A stretch of DNA of 64,000 nt, taken from the NCBI GenBank assembly GCA_013306675.1, contig JABLUY010000161.1:1-64000 (forward strand). The letters run 5' to 3'. A program made the position numbers and the translations under genes. This document shows, piece after piece, positions 19,258 through 29,128 of this stretch. Under the pieces are notes generated by a model. That model was not told where the DNA came from. It did not search any database and worked only from the letters and a program-made list of their open reading frames with translations. This DNA comes from Thraustochytrium sp. TN22 (lineage: Eukaryota; Sar; Bigyra; Thraustochytrida; Thraustochytriidae). The number at the start of each line of letters is the position of its first letter. Positions within the stretch are counted from its first letter, which is position 1.

Positions 19258-22200
19258 CTACACCTCGAGCTCATGAAGCTGGTGCGTCCCGCCGCAGCCC
19301 GCAACGAGAGTATTGGTCGTCCGAACAATGCTGTGGCAGTCGAGGCCGCGGCTGAGCCCAGTCGTGTTGACGCAGCGGATGCGTTGCACGTGCAAGGGCA
19401 GTCGGTCCAAGTACGGCAAGACGTCGCCGTCCGGCACGACGTTGACGGTCCAGCGGCGCAGGCTGGCCAGGTGGCCGTCCGCCAGCAGTTTGACGCTAAG
19501 CTCGACGCCGGGCGCGGAGAAGACAGCGTTGGGCACGTTCTGACTGGCGCCCAAAATCGCCGCGATGCCGCCGCCGAAAGAGTGCCCGGTCAGCACAAGA
19601 CGCGGATCGGCCGCCTTGAGCACGCCCACGCAGCCCTTGAGCTGTTCTGTGGACTCCGCTGCGTTGAAGATCTTGGTGGCGCGCAGGAGCGCCGGGATGG
19701 AGAATTCCCACGTACTGCCAAAGGGCATGACTTGGGAGGCGAGCTCCATGAAGAGCACCGGGCCCCAGAGCGCCGCATTGCCGAACCAGTCCACCCACTG
19801 CTGCGAATACCGCACGCCCAGTACCGTGCGCACACCACCGCCCTGCTCCTCCACGTCGAAGCCGCGCACCGTCAGATCCTTGACGTCACACACCAGCGGA
19901 ATCTGGCCTGCTGCCTTGCGCCGCACGGTTAGGCTCGCCGTCGCGTTGCTCGTCGCATCCGGCGCGAACCAGGCCGCCAGCGCCGCGTCGGCGCTGGCCT
20001 CGTCTAGGTACATGGACGCAGAGAGAAACGCATAGTCCTGCAGACCCATGCGCGAGGTATCGCTCGCATCCCAGACCTGGTGCACGTTACAATAGCCGCG
20101 AGCCGACGCAGTGGTGACCGCACTGGCGTCACTTGTCTCGCTTTGGCCCACCTCGAAGGGCTGCTTTTCAGCGAAGAGGAGCCTCACACTTAGTATCAAG
20201 TACACCAGCACGTAGAGGCAGGCGATCACAATGAGGACGCTCTTGAGGTATCGCTGGCGTCGGGACCAGCGAAGCACGTGCACAAAGTGCTGCTTCCTAG
20301 CCTGCGCTTGGCTATTCGCAAAGACCTGGCCGCTCACGGGTGGGCCCTTGGCGTCTACGGCCGCAGCACCTGGCTCCACCTTCGCGGCGCCCACGTTGAC
20401 TGGCTCGAGGAAGAGCTTCCAAACCACCGTACGTTTCGCAGTGGTCGCCCAAGACTCCACGTCGAGGACGAAGGTGGCGAAGGCGTAGACGACCACGATC
20501 GGGATGAGCAGCGTCCAAATAGGCGCGTATGGGCCCGTGAGGGAGTAGCTAAAGGCAACGGTCGCGGCGACGAGGACAGCGACGCCGCCAAGGCACACCG
20601 CCTGCCAGGTGGTCGCTTTGGGCTGCGCAAACCACATGCGCCTGTCGTAGAACATGACGCTGCCTGCGAAGATGCTCAGCGTCGTGAAAAAGTCCGCACT
20701 CAGAATGATCCACTTTAGGTGGTTCCACGGGCTCTTTACGCACGCCTCGTGATTCGAGGTTTGCTGCGCCTTGATGCCAAAGTGCTCTGACTCTTGCATG
20801 GCGAGGTAGCACTCGCGAGCGAAGAAGAATGCGAAGATCGCGATTGCGCCATACCATGTGGCGAGCACAAGCAACCCCGCCACCAAAATGCCCAGGTAGA
20901 TCCAGCCGCTCAGCCAAACCAGGAAATCCTCAGAGACTGTCGAATCGTGCAGCGTGAAGCTTTGCATCAGCTGCTCAAAGTCGACCAGGGCGATGGGTTT
21001 GAACCTCGGCGGTTGAGCTTCGTTTTGGGGCTTGTCTTCCAGCGATGGCTGCTTGTACAAGACGCGTACAAAGAGCGGAAAGCTTTCCCAGTCCACTTTG
21101 CCATCTTCGGGATGCGCTTCGCAGGAGCTCGAGTGCGTCTTGCTGCTACAGCAGCGGGTGCAGCTGCAGCAAAGCCTGGAGATGAGGCTATTCAGAAAGC
21201 AGTAAAGCTGGTAGATTGCACCCCCGATGCGTGCGATGAGGGCGCGGGGCAGGTGACATCGCCAAACGGCCTGCGCGAGTGTTTTCTCATCGCCCTTGTC
21301 GCGGCGCTTGGCCCACTTGGCGTCGCTACGCAAGCTCGACAGCGAGTAGATCATGCGTTTCTCCGTGAGCTCGTACAGGATGAATATGAGCCCGAACAGC
21401 CTGCTTTGCGAGAGATACTGCCAGAGCAGAAATTTCAATCTCGCGAGGCGACCGCGCCGAGAGTTGGCCTCGCTGCTGGCATGGATTCGATCTCTACTGC
21501 CGCCGGCGTGGGTCTGATCCACCTGGTCGCTGCTGCTGACCTGGCCGCTGCTGCTGAAATGGCCACTGCTACCGACCTGCTCGCTACTGCCGACCTGACC
21601 ATCACCAACCTGCTCGCCGCTGATCTGGGCACCGCCGACCTGGGCATCGCCAACCTGGTCGCTGGTCGTGGGGAGGTCGATCTTGTCATCGAGATCGGAA
21701 AGGGTATCCTCTTGCCCGTGTCTCTCCTGACGAAGGGCGCAGATGATCTCCCAGGACGTGGCAGCGTTTTCGACCCAGTAGGCCAACACGATGATGGCCG
21801 CATCTACGACGCCAACGACCTGCGCAAAGCGAAGGGCCCGCGTCCAGCTGCCGTCCAAGGCGAGCGTGATGCTGAGCGCCAGCAGCGGTACGGAGATGAG
21901 CAGCGTCGCGAAGAGGTAGTCCACGACGTGGCGCGCCTGCATCGTGCTACCCTTGGCGAGGCCAACAAAGCGATACTTCATGTACGCAAAGTCCGAGAGC
22001 ACGTCCGACATGATGCGGTTAATGACGGCCAGCAGGTGCGCCACGACATGAAAGAAGATGAAAAGCAGCGGGATTTTGAGCGCCTCCACCCAAGCGAGCC
22101 GGAAAATGCCCGTGAGCACCTGGTGGAAGAAGAGCGAGGAAACTAGCGCCAGGTAGATGGACAGCTGGATGATGGAGAAGAGGTACAGACAGCGCCGGAT

Positions 22201-22509
22201 GAAGCGCGCGGGTCGCGCGCGTGACACCACTTGCACGGCGATGGCCCTTTCCTGCTCCGTGCTGCACCCGCTCACGGGCTTGACGCGGATCTGCGCGTCG
22301 ACCGTGTTGGCCACCAGCGCGAATTCTTCCGCGTCGTGCTCCTCCAGCGCCAGAAAGTCTGGTGCGGACGGCCCGACCAGAAAGGCCTCCCTCATCTCCC
22401 TTGCCTCCCTCATCTCCCTTGCCTCGCGGCCCTGCGTCGTCGCCTCGCCTTGGCGCGGCTCGAGCAGCGGCATCAACTCGACCTCGCCATCCTTCGGGTC
22501 GCCCGGCAT
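19258..22509 (-). CDS. Lipase C: multi-pass membrane class 3 lipase with complete triad
   Basis: A 1,083-residue protein. An acidic N-terminus with a duplicated REAREM motif is followed by ALVANTVDAQIRV, four membrane helices (about 107-130, 143-164, 197-217, 229-247), a Gln/Val/Gly/Ser repeat linker (282-331), a Cys-rich patch, a second group of helices and a C-terminal lipase domain. Triad candidates are Ser977 in GHSFGGG, Asp in PDGDVLP and His in DCHSI, the last matching the position of the catalytic His in fungal class 3 lipases. The enzyme likely hydrolyses an acylglycerol at a membrane, with overall shape recalling diacylglycerol lipases but with more helices. The track's earlier GTG was rejected; the ATG at 22509 is used. 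Head-to-head with D, 876 bp apart. Confidence 0.88.
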   Translation of the reverse strand: MPGDPKDGEVELMPLLEPRQGEATTQGREAREMREAREMREAFLVGPSAPDFLALEEHDAEEFALVANTVDAQIRVKPVSGCSTEQERAIAVQVVSRARPARFIRRCLYLFSIIQLSIYLALVSSLFFHQVLTGIFRLAWVEALKIPLLFIFFHVVAHLLAVINRIMSDVLSDFAYMKYRFVGLAKGSTMQARHVVDYLFATLLISVPLLALSITLALDGSWTRALRFAQVVGVVDAAIIVLAYWVENAATSWEIICALRQERHGQEDTLSDLDDKIDLPTTSDQVGDAQVGGAQISGEQVGDGQVGSSEQVGSSGHFSSSGQVSSSDQVDQTHAGGSRDRIHASSEANSRRGRLARLKFLLWQYLSQSRLFGLIFILYELTEKRMIYSLSSLRSDAKWAKRRDKGDEKTLAQAVWRCHLPRALIARIGGAIYQLYCFLNSLISRLCCSCTRCCSSKTHSSSCEAHPEDGKVDWESFPLFVRVLYKQPSLEDKPQNEAQPPRFKPIALVDFEQLMQSFTLHDSTVSEDFLVWLSGWIYLGILVAGLLVLATWYGAIAIFAFFFARECYLAMQESEHFGIKAQQTSNHEACVKSPWNHLKWIILSADFFTTLSIFAGSVMFYDRRMWFAQPKATTWQAVCLGGVAVLVAATVAFSYSLTGPYAPIWTLLIPIVVVYAFATFVLDVESWATTAKRTVVWKLFLEPVNVGAAKVEPGAAAVDAKGPPVSGQVFANSQAQARKQHFVHVLRWSRRQRYLKSVLIVIACLYVLVYLILSVRLLFAEKQPFEVGQSETSDASAVTTASARGYCNVHQVWDASDTSRMGLQDYAFLSASMYLDEASADAALAAWFAPDATSNATASLTVRRKAAGQIPLVCDVKDLTVRGFDVEEQGGGVRTVLGVRYSQQWVDWFGNAALWGPVLFMELASQVMPFGSTWEFSIPALLRATKIFNAAESTEQLKGCVGVLKAADPRLVLTGHSFGGGIAAILGASQNVPNAVFSAPGVELSVKLLADGHLASLRRWTVNVVPDGDVLPYLDRLPLHVQRIRCVNTTGLSRGLDCHSIVRTTNTLVAGCGGTHQLHELEV
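21517..21666 (-). repeat. Hexapeptide-type tandem repeat in lipase C linker
   Basis: About eight degenerate copies of an 18-base unit coding for variants of QVGSSx or QVGDAx. It is in frame inside the loop between the two membrane-helix groups. The same loop in lipase A has an unrelated repeat, and B and D have none like it. Confidence 0.85.
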
Positions 22510-23385
22510 CTCCACCACTGCAGGCGGGGCGGTCGCGCGCTCGCAGTCAGTGCTCCGCGACTGCCATGTCAGTCTGCGACTCCGCGTGGCCGTCGCCGTG
22601 ATCAGGTGCTAGTGGCTGGCCGCACGCCGCAAGCCAGAGCCACGCTTGCGCGTCTGCCGGCGTCTGCCGCGTCCGTTTCTCGCTCGCGTACCCGGGCTCT
22701 AGCTCTAGCTGGGCACTGGCAAGGCCCGAACTTGAAGGCAGGCACGAGCTTGGAGGTTATTGTGGTGGTACTGGGGTGGGTACCTACTCCGCTGCAACAA
22801 ATAGAAGACGCGACGGCGCCAGTGAAGCAAGCCACCACCACCCACTTCCGCAACAACTCTCCGGCGCTGCAGCCGCGTGCAGCGCCCCGCGCCGTGGCCG
22901 ACCGCACTCGGCGAGTCGAGATCGCAGCAGCGGCGGCGGCCGCCCACTGCTCCCACCGGCTGCTCGAGTCAGGCCATGATCGGCGAGCAGCCGCGCTCGC
23001 CGCGCCGCGGTTCTACGCGCGAGGCGGGCGGACTCTGCATGCTTCGACGCCGCCGCCGCCGCCGCGCGCTCGGCCGGCAGGCAGGCGAGCGGCGCCGCGG
23101 TCCGGGCCCTCGCGGCCGCCTCGGGCAGGTCGCGGTGCTGCTGCGGCTGGTGGTTGGACGCGGGGCACGCGTACCGCAGAAGGGGGCGCGTGGCGCGGCA
23201 CGCGCCGCCGCCGCGGTTCGAGTGCTGCGCAGGCTATCGGAGGCCTCCGTTTGCAGCCGAGCGAGCCGAGCAAGCCTTCCAGCGACGCGAGGGCCCGCGG
23301 CGACGGGCGGCGCAGAGCAGACTGGGACTCGGAGCAGAGCAGAGCAGAGCAGCATCGCAGCGCGCCGTGGCCGGCGGGAGATGCC
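22510..23385. other. 876-bp divergent promoter region of lipases C and D
   Basis: This spacer is GC-rich with no credible gene. The long open frame upstream of D continues into it, but composition turns to Arg/Ala/Pro low complexity, so I read it as promoter and 5' leader. A CAGAG run (about 23330-23352) lies just before the D start codon. Co-expression of C and D is possible from this arrangement. Confidence 0.55.
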
Positions 23386-26300
23386 ATGAGCCTGTACTGG
23401 CGCGCGCGGCAGGCCGAAGACGGCAGCTGGCGCCAGGACGAGGCGACGTCGCAGGCGCCGCAACGCGAGGCGCGGGAGGAGCGGCGGCCAGCCGCGCTTG
23501 GGGTGGGCAGAAAAGAGCAGGAGGAGCAGGATCAGAAGCAGGAGGAGCTGGACCAGGGGGAGTCTCGTGGAGGTGGGCTGCAGCAACTGCAGGAGGAGGA
23601 TCGCCCGCCCAGGTTGCTGGAGTGGAAGTTCAAGAAGGTCGCGGGCGCGCCGGAGAACCTGGGTGAAGGCGGCGCAGGGTTCCCGAAAGGGTGTGAAGAT
23701 TTTGTATTCGTGGCGAACAGGGGCGATACGCAGGTGCGCATCATCAAGTGCAGGGCGCGGCATGACAACAGGCCGGTGCTGCGGTCCGCCGCCGGGCTAC
23801 CGCTGATGCAGCTGCAGACCATCCCGCTGCTGACCACGTACCGCGTGGTGCGCCGCGCGCTGTACGTGTACTCCATCTTTCAGCTGACCGTGTATTTGGT
23901 GTTGCTGACGCTGACCTTCATCCACCACGTGGTGGCGGGTCTCTTCCAGGCGTCCCCGGAGGCCTACTTCATGATCCCGCTGCTGCTGCACTTCGAGCAC
24001 GCCGTGTCGCAGGCGATGGCCATCATCAACCGCATGCTCCACGACATCGTCACCGACTTTGCGTTCGGCGGCAGCACCCGCCTGCCCAAGAAATGTTCAA
24101 GGTGCTGCTGCAAGGCAGGTGCTGGAAGCCAACAGCTTGACGACGATGCTGCTGGCGACGGGAGACAGGCTGTCGCTGCGGGCAACACGGTGTGGCAGCA
24201 CGAGGCCATCAAGCGCAGGATCGACATGGGCTTCGCCATCCTCCTCATCGGGCTGCCCTTTCTCGTCTTCGCAGCCTCGTTCCGGGCAGACTCCAGTGAG
24301 CCCTGGCTGGCGGTGCGCGACGCGCAGCTGGCTGGCGTGGCGTGCGCGGCCATCCTCGTGGCCACGTTCTGGGTCGAGGACCTTTCCATGAACTGGCTCA
24401 TGATCAAGCAGATCCTCACGGCAGACAGTGACGCGCAGACGTTTTCTAGCTTCCGCCTCGCCTACGAGTTCCTGCGGCAGCGCGCGATCTACTCCTTGTC
24501 AAGTATTCGCACCGAAGTGAATCCGGTCAATGCGGTCGAAGAGGAGGAAGACGATGGCGAGGCCGGGGCCGCAGCGGCCAGCGACGGCGAAGCAAGCGGA
24601 GGCGAAGCAAGCGAAGGCAAGCGCGCGGAGGCAGGGCCGCAGGTGGTTGCGGAGGCGAGCCGGCCGGGCCTGGGGGCGGCAAGACCGTCCTCGCTCGAAA
24701 TGGAACGTGTCGAGGACGTGGAAGGCAGCCCAGACGCAGTCTCGCCACAGGAAATCGAGCCAAACTTGATACAGCGCGGGGTGGGCCTGGCGGGGATGGG
24801 CAAACGCGTCTTGGCTGTGGGCCAGAAGCTCAAGGCGTCGGCGAAGGACATGAGTAGCGCGTTCGACTGCACCAAGCTGGACGTGGAGACGTGCATGGAG
24901 GGCGTCAACGACTGTGCCGAGCAGTTGCTCACGTCCACTGACCTGGACGACTCGTTCCCGGCCATCCTCCGCCTTTTATACAAGGCGCCAGCGGGCAACG
25001 CACGCACCGTGACGGATGACGCAGCGCTCAACAGGGCGCAGGAGGCGGGTGAGGGCGCAGGCGCAGGCGGGGTCGATGCGGCCGCGCCGCACGGAAATGC
25101 CGTGGCTCCTGAGGAGCGCCCCCTCCAAAGCGCCGCGGCAAGCTTGGTGGATCCGCTCGAGGTGGCCGGCTTGCGCGTGGTTCACGAGGCCAAGGCAAAT
25201 CGTGGGTCACGGGCCGTGGCATGGTCGCTGAACCTGTATGGCGCGACACTGATCGCGGCCGGGCTGATGATCTTTGACGCGATCTTTGGTTCGACTGGCT
25301 GGACCGTGGGCGCCATTGCGGCGGTGGCCAGTGAGCTCCTGGCGATTTTGCGCGGCAACAGCACCTTTGCGAAGCTGCAGTGGGACCAGGACCGCAGCAG
25401 CATGCTCTCGCACGCTCTGTGGATTGGTCTTCCGGTGCATCAGACCGCGCTGGTGACGAGTTTTCTCGGCCAGGCCAGCGTGGTGACGCGCGAGCTGTTG
25501 GCTGAGCCCAAGGAGCGCACGTGGCAGGTGGTGGTGGTGCTCACGACCCTCGTGAGCATCGGTGCCACGGCCGCGACGCTCGCTCTGGTCCCCTCCGAGT
25601 GGAGGGTAACCTGGCTGGCGCTTGCGGTTGTGGTTTTTCTCGTCTCCCTCCTCGGCTTCGTGGTCGACTCGGAAGCGTGGATGTACCGCGCGTCCAAGGA
25701 CAGCCTGCGCCGCGTTCACGTGCACCGGGAGGCAGTCGATCAGGTCAACGCCGCGCTGGGGCAAGCGGGCAAGCATGACTTTGTGCGCACATTGCTATGG
25801 TCTCGCAAGCAACGGACCATTCACTCCTTCTTCTTGCTGCTCACGGTGGCCTACGTGATGCTCTTCTTTAACCTCAACGAGCTGATCGCGTCGACCGAGG
25901 TCAACACCGCCGAGGTGGTCACCGATCAGGACGAGCTCCTGGGCGGCCACCTTTTCGGGTACTGCAATGTACACGCGGTGTGGAATGCGAGCGACCTGCT
26001 CGACATGCAGCTGCAGGACTACGCAGCGCTGACCGCCGTGGGATACATGCCGGATGAGGGTGCCGCGGGCGCAGTTCTGGACGCGTGGTTCGCAGACACG
26101 CCTGCGGTCCGCGTTTCGGTGGCGCAGCTCCCTGCGCAGTGCGAGGACATTGGCGACGATGTCGTTGTCCGCACCTACACCGTGGAGCAGGCCGGTCTGA
26201 GCTTGCCGCCGCGCTACGTGCTGAGCATGCGCATCGCGCCGGACTGGACGGCCTGGTTCAGCGTCGCGGCGCTTTGGGGGCCGGTCGCCTTCATGCAGCT

Positions 26301-26781
26301 CGCTGCGCAGGTGTTGCCGGCGGGCCGCGTCTGGGAAACCTCGGCGCCCACGCTCCTGCGTGCCGCCAACATCTTTGATGCCGAGCGGGCCGCCACCGAC
26401 TTGCTCGAGTGCGTCGTCGCGGCAGAGACGCTGGCCGGCGCCTACCCACTCGTCCTCACAGGCCACTCGCTGGCGGGCGGCCTGGCCGCCCTTCTGGGCG
26501 CGAAGCGCGGCCTCCCCACCGTCGTCTTCGCGTCGCCTGGCATCGAGCTCAGTGTCATGGCCTTTGGCCTTGCTCAAGACCGCGCCAACACCACCACCGT
26601 CGCTGTCGTGCCGGAGAATGACCTCATCTCCTCCATCGACCGCGAGCCCTTTCACGTGCAACGCGTCAGCTGCGACGCCACTTCAGCCACCAGCATCTTC
26701 GAGTGTCATGACATCTTCCGCATCGTCAATCTCACCGCCATCGACTGCAACTCCGACAAGCGCCTTCGCAAACTCTCCTGA
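23386..26781 (+). CDS. Lipase D: multi-pass membrane class 3 lipase with complete triad
   Basis: A 1,131-residue protein from the ATG at 23386 (first ATG after the low-complexity leader). A Glu/Gln-rich N-terminus precedes FVANRGDTQVRII and RRALYVYSIFQLTVYLVLL. There are four N-terminal helices, an acidic Ala/Glu/Gly linker, a conserved ILRGNST...PVHQTALVTSF segment shared with B, more helices and the lipase domain. The nucleophile elbow is GHSLAGG (Ser1028); Asp lies in PENDLISS and His in ECHDIF. DYAALTAVGY upstream matches DYAFLSASMY of C. It is probably an active membrane lipase, substrate unknown. It is closest to B although B lies 5 kb away and C is its neighbour. No frame breaks were seen. 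Confidence 0.88.
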   Translation: MSLYWRARQAEDGSWRQDEATSQAPQREAREERRPAALGVGRKEQEEQDQKQEELDQGESRGGGLQQLQEEDRPPRLLEWKFKKVAGAPENLGEGGAGFPKGCEDFVFVANRGDTQVRIIKCRARHDNRPVLRSAAGLPLMQLQTIPLLTTYRVVRRALYVYSIFQLTVYLVLLTLTFIHHVVAGLFQASPEAYFMIPLLLHFEHAVSQAMAIINRMLHDIVTDFAFGGSTRLPKKCSRCCCKAGAGSQQLDDDAAGDGRQAVAAGNTVWQHEAIKRRIDMGFAILLIGLPFLVFAASFRADSSEPWLAVRDAQLAGVACAAILVATFWVEDLSMNWLMIKQILTADSDAQTFSSFRLAYEFLRQRAIYSLSSIRTEVNPVNAVEEEEDDGEAGAAAASDGEASGGEASEGKRAEAGPQVVAEASRPGLGAARPSSLEMERVEDVEGSPDAVSPQEIEPNLIQRGVGLAGMGKRVLAVGQKLKASAKDMSSAFDCTKLDVETCMEGVNDCAEQLLTSTDLDDSFPAILRLLYKAPAGNARTVTDDAALNRAQEAGEGAGAGGVDAAAPHGNAVAPEERPLQSAAASLVDPLEVAGLRVVHEAKANRGSRAVAWSLNLYGATLIAAGLMIFDAIFGSTGWTVGAIAAVASELLAILRGNSTFAKLQWDQDRSSMLSHALWIGLPVHQTALVTSFLGQASVVTRELLAEPKERTWQVVVVLTTLVSIGATAATLALVPSEWRVTWLALAVVVFLVSLLGFVVDSEAWMYRASKDSLRRVHVHREAVDQVNAALGQAGKHDFVRTLLWSRKQRTIHSFFLLLTVAYVMLFFNLNELIASTEVNTAEVVTDQDELLGGHLFGYCNVHAVWNASDLLDMQLQDYAALTAVGYMPDEGAAGAVLDAWFADTPAVRVSVAQLPAQCEDIGDDVVVRTYTVEQAGLSLPPRYVLSMRIAPDWTAWFSVAALWGPVAFMQLAAQVLPAGRVWETSAPTLLRAANIFDAERAATDLLECVVAAETLAGAYPLVLTGHSLAGGLAALLGAKRGLPTVVFASPGIELSVMAFGLAQDRANTTTVAVVPENDLISSIDREPFHVQRVSCDATSATSIFECHDIFRIVNLTAIDCNSDKRLRKLS

Positions 26782-26840
26782 TGAGCACAAGAGCGGGCAA
26801 GTAGGCCTACGCCTCCTAATCGTAGAGAGTGAGTGAGCAA

Positions 26841-27016
26841 GATCGACGCAACGAAGATCGACGCAACGAAGATTGACGCAACGAAGATCGACGCAACGAA
26901 GATTGACGCAACGAAGATCGACGCAACGAAGATCGACGCAACGAAGATCGACGCAACGAAGATCGACGCAACGAAGATCGACGCAACGAAGATCGACGCA
27001 ACGAAGATCAACGCAA
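26841..27016. repeat. 15-bp minisatellite, about 11.7 copies
   Basis: The unit is GATCGACGCAACGAA. Eleven full units run from 26841 to 27005 and a partial unit follows. Only two units differ (GATTGACG at 26871 and 26901), so the array is young. It lies 60 bp after the stop of lipase D. Since 15 is a multiple of three it keeps open frames on both strands, but the encoded repeats are not credible proteins. Confidence 0.97.
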
Positions 27017-29128
27017 CTCGCGCATGCATCTTCGTTCAGCGCTACGTGACCCGGCGCAACTTCGCCGTCAAGGCGAGTACCGCGTGGAGCTTGGTGCTCA
27101 CAAGGATGCTCTGACCGGCCGGAAAGACGGGCCTGCGCATGCTCGCGCACGTGCACCACTCCCCGCTAGCTGGCTAGCTAGCTAGCTGAGCGCGCATCAC
27201 ACTAATCGCCATGTGCAAAGTCGATGTCAACTTCGCCCCCTGGCTGATCGATCACAGTGTGGAGCCATCGTCTCTTGTCTGATCCGGTACCACCTCACGG
27301 ATGGGCGCGTCGACTCGGCCGCTCAAAAGTGAGCGCGAGTGGACGCAAAAGCAAGCGTCCCTGGGAGGCAACCAGCACGGTTCGCGTCCACGTCGGCGGT
27401 CGGCGGTGCTGCGTCGCACAGTAGCTCGAAATCGATCAGCACGGTCTCATCCGCGCGGAGACCAGCATCTATCGCAGGCACCGCAGCGTGATGACCATGT
27501 TCAAGGGCTTTATTAAAAAAAAAAATGTCGTTGTGCACACGAGGCCTGCAGCTTCAAGTGAAAGTGAGAGCAGAACCTTCCCAACGGGCGTCACGATCGA
27601 GGCCGAGACGAAGCGCGGCGGCACCGGCAAGACGACGTCCTCCGGGGCCGAGACGCCCGCCACGCTCGGTACCACAGCATGAGAGAGATGAGGTAGACTG
27701 CGCCAGGCCCCGGTCTTCTCAACTACACCGTGCACGACCAGCTGGGGCACCCCCTGAGACACGTTCTTGGCGGCGAGTCGCCGTCGCCGCCGACCGCCGT
27801 GCACATCTTGCGAAAGTCTTGCGAAGCCAAAGACAGCAGAGAAGCGCTCGAGACGCCGCTGCTCCCGCGCCGCAGTACGCGCGACGCTCTCGAGGCCAAG
27901 GTCACCTTGCGCCACATCTTGTTGATCGATGGCTCGCTAATTCAAGGCTTGCACTGCGCCTTGCGCGCCTTGATTGCATCGCGCTGCGGCGCGCAGCTCC
28001 GCGCACCGTTCTAAGCAGGCCGACGTAGCGCCAGCCGCCTTGCCGGCCGTCACGTCACGTCAAGCAGGAGCCCGACTGGCAGGCTCGCCGCTCGCGCCGC
28101 CGCTCGCGCCGTCGCCGCCGCCCGCGGCTGCGTCTGGCCGTAGCGGCCGCGGCAACCCACCACCCCAGTATCCTCCTCCGAGTCATCTCGACGAGTCCTG
28201 ACGCTCCGGTCGCGCTCCCGGGCCTCTGTCAGAGCCGCTCTCCAGCGCGTCCGAGGCGGGGAGTCGTCGCTCTGCGAGCCCGCTGCCCGCTCCGGTCGCG
28301 CTCCGCGGGCCATCTTGACGTCACCTCGTTGAACTCGAACGGCAAAGCCCCTTCCTTGTCCTTGTCCTCGTCCTTCCCAAGAGGCTCGACTCGGAGCGGA
28401 CATTCACGCGAACTTCATCTGCTTCGTGGGCTCCGGGGTCGCGACTCTCGCGCGGGGCCCGCCGGGGCACTGATCTGAGGGCAGGAACCGGCCACCTCCA
28501 CCGCCCGCTTCCTGGTCCACGCGCGCTCAGCGCTGCGCCTCGCCGCTCGCCTCAGCTGGCGCCCGCGCGCGGCCTCCAAATTCTCCAAGGAGCGTGCAGT
28601 GCAGTGGCGTGCCGACGAGCGTGTCCGCGTCGTTAGCTCGCGGCAGGCCTGGCAGGCGCGGTCCCGCGCGAGACGCTCCGCTTCTTGCCGCGGGGCTCGG
28701 CTCGAGCGGGCGAGCGACGCTGGCGCGGCGCCCGAGGGAGGGCGGGCGGCGCCGACCTACCTCGCGCCGGCAGAGCAACTACCCAACCAACTACTTACGT
28801 TGTCTAATCTCAAGCTGGCCAACTAACGAGCCAACCTAACCGTCACCGCGTGGCAGCGCCGCAACTGCTCGGCGGTGGTTAGGTTGGCGGCGCTGCAAAC
28901 CTGGATTGATCGATCGGCGGAGCGATCGATCGAGGCGGCGCGGGCGGGGCGGCCGCGGGCGGGCGGCGGGCGGGCGGCGGCGCGGCGCAGGGCGGCCTTG
29001 CGCGCGGCGCTTGCGTCCGGCGGCGCGGGCGCGAGGCCTGGCGGCGGCGCGGCGCGCGGCGGGCATCGCGCGCGAGGAGGCGCGCGGCGAGCGCGAGGCC
29101 GGCCTAACGACAACGAGGACGAAGCGCG
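27017..29128. other. 2.1-kb spacer, no gene recognised
   Basis: After the minisatellite there is a GCTA run (about 27168-27186) and a poly-A stretch near 27513. Short open frames exist on both strands, the longest about 148 codons on the minus strand at 27469-27915, but none shows family motifs or non-random composition. The last few hundred bases before 29129 are the GC-rich leader of the LisH gene. Confidence 0.5.

Noticed and set aside
22231-23385. Upstream extension of lipase D to a 1,516-residue protein
   Set aside because: The extension overlaps the 5' part of lipase C on the other strand and is low complexity; no paralogue has it.
26841-27016. 15-bp array as a CRISPR array
   Set aside because: Units are directly adjacent with no spacers, and the genome is eukaryotic; it is a minisatellite.
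26683-27159. Open frames across the 15-bp array as a repeat protein
   Set aside because: Open on both strands only because the unit length is a multiple of three; no start context or flanking domain.
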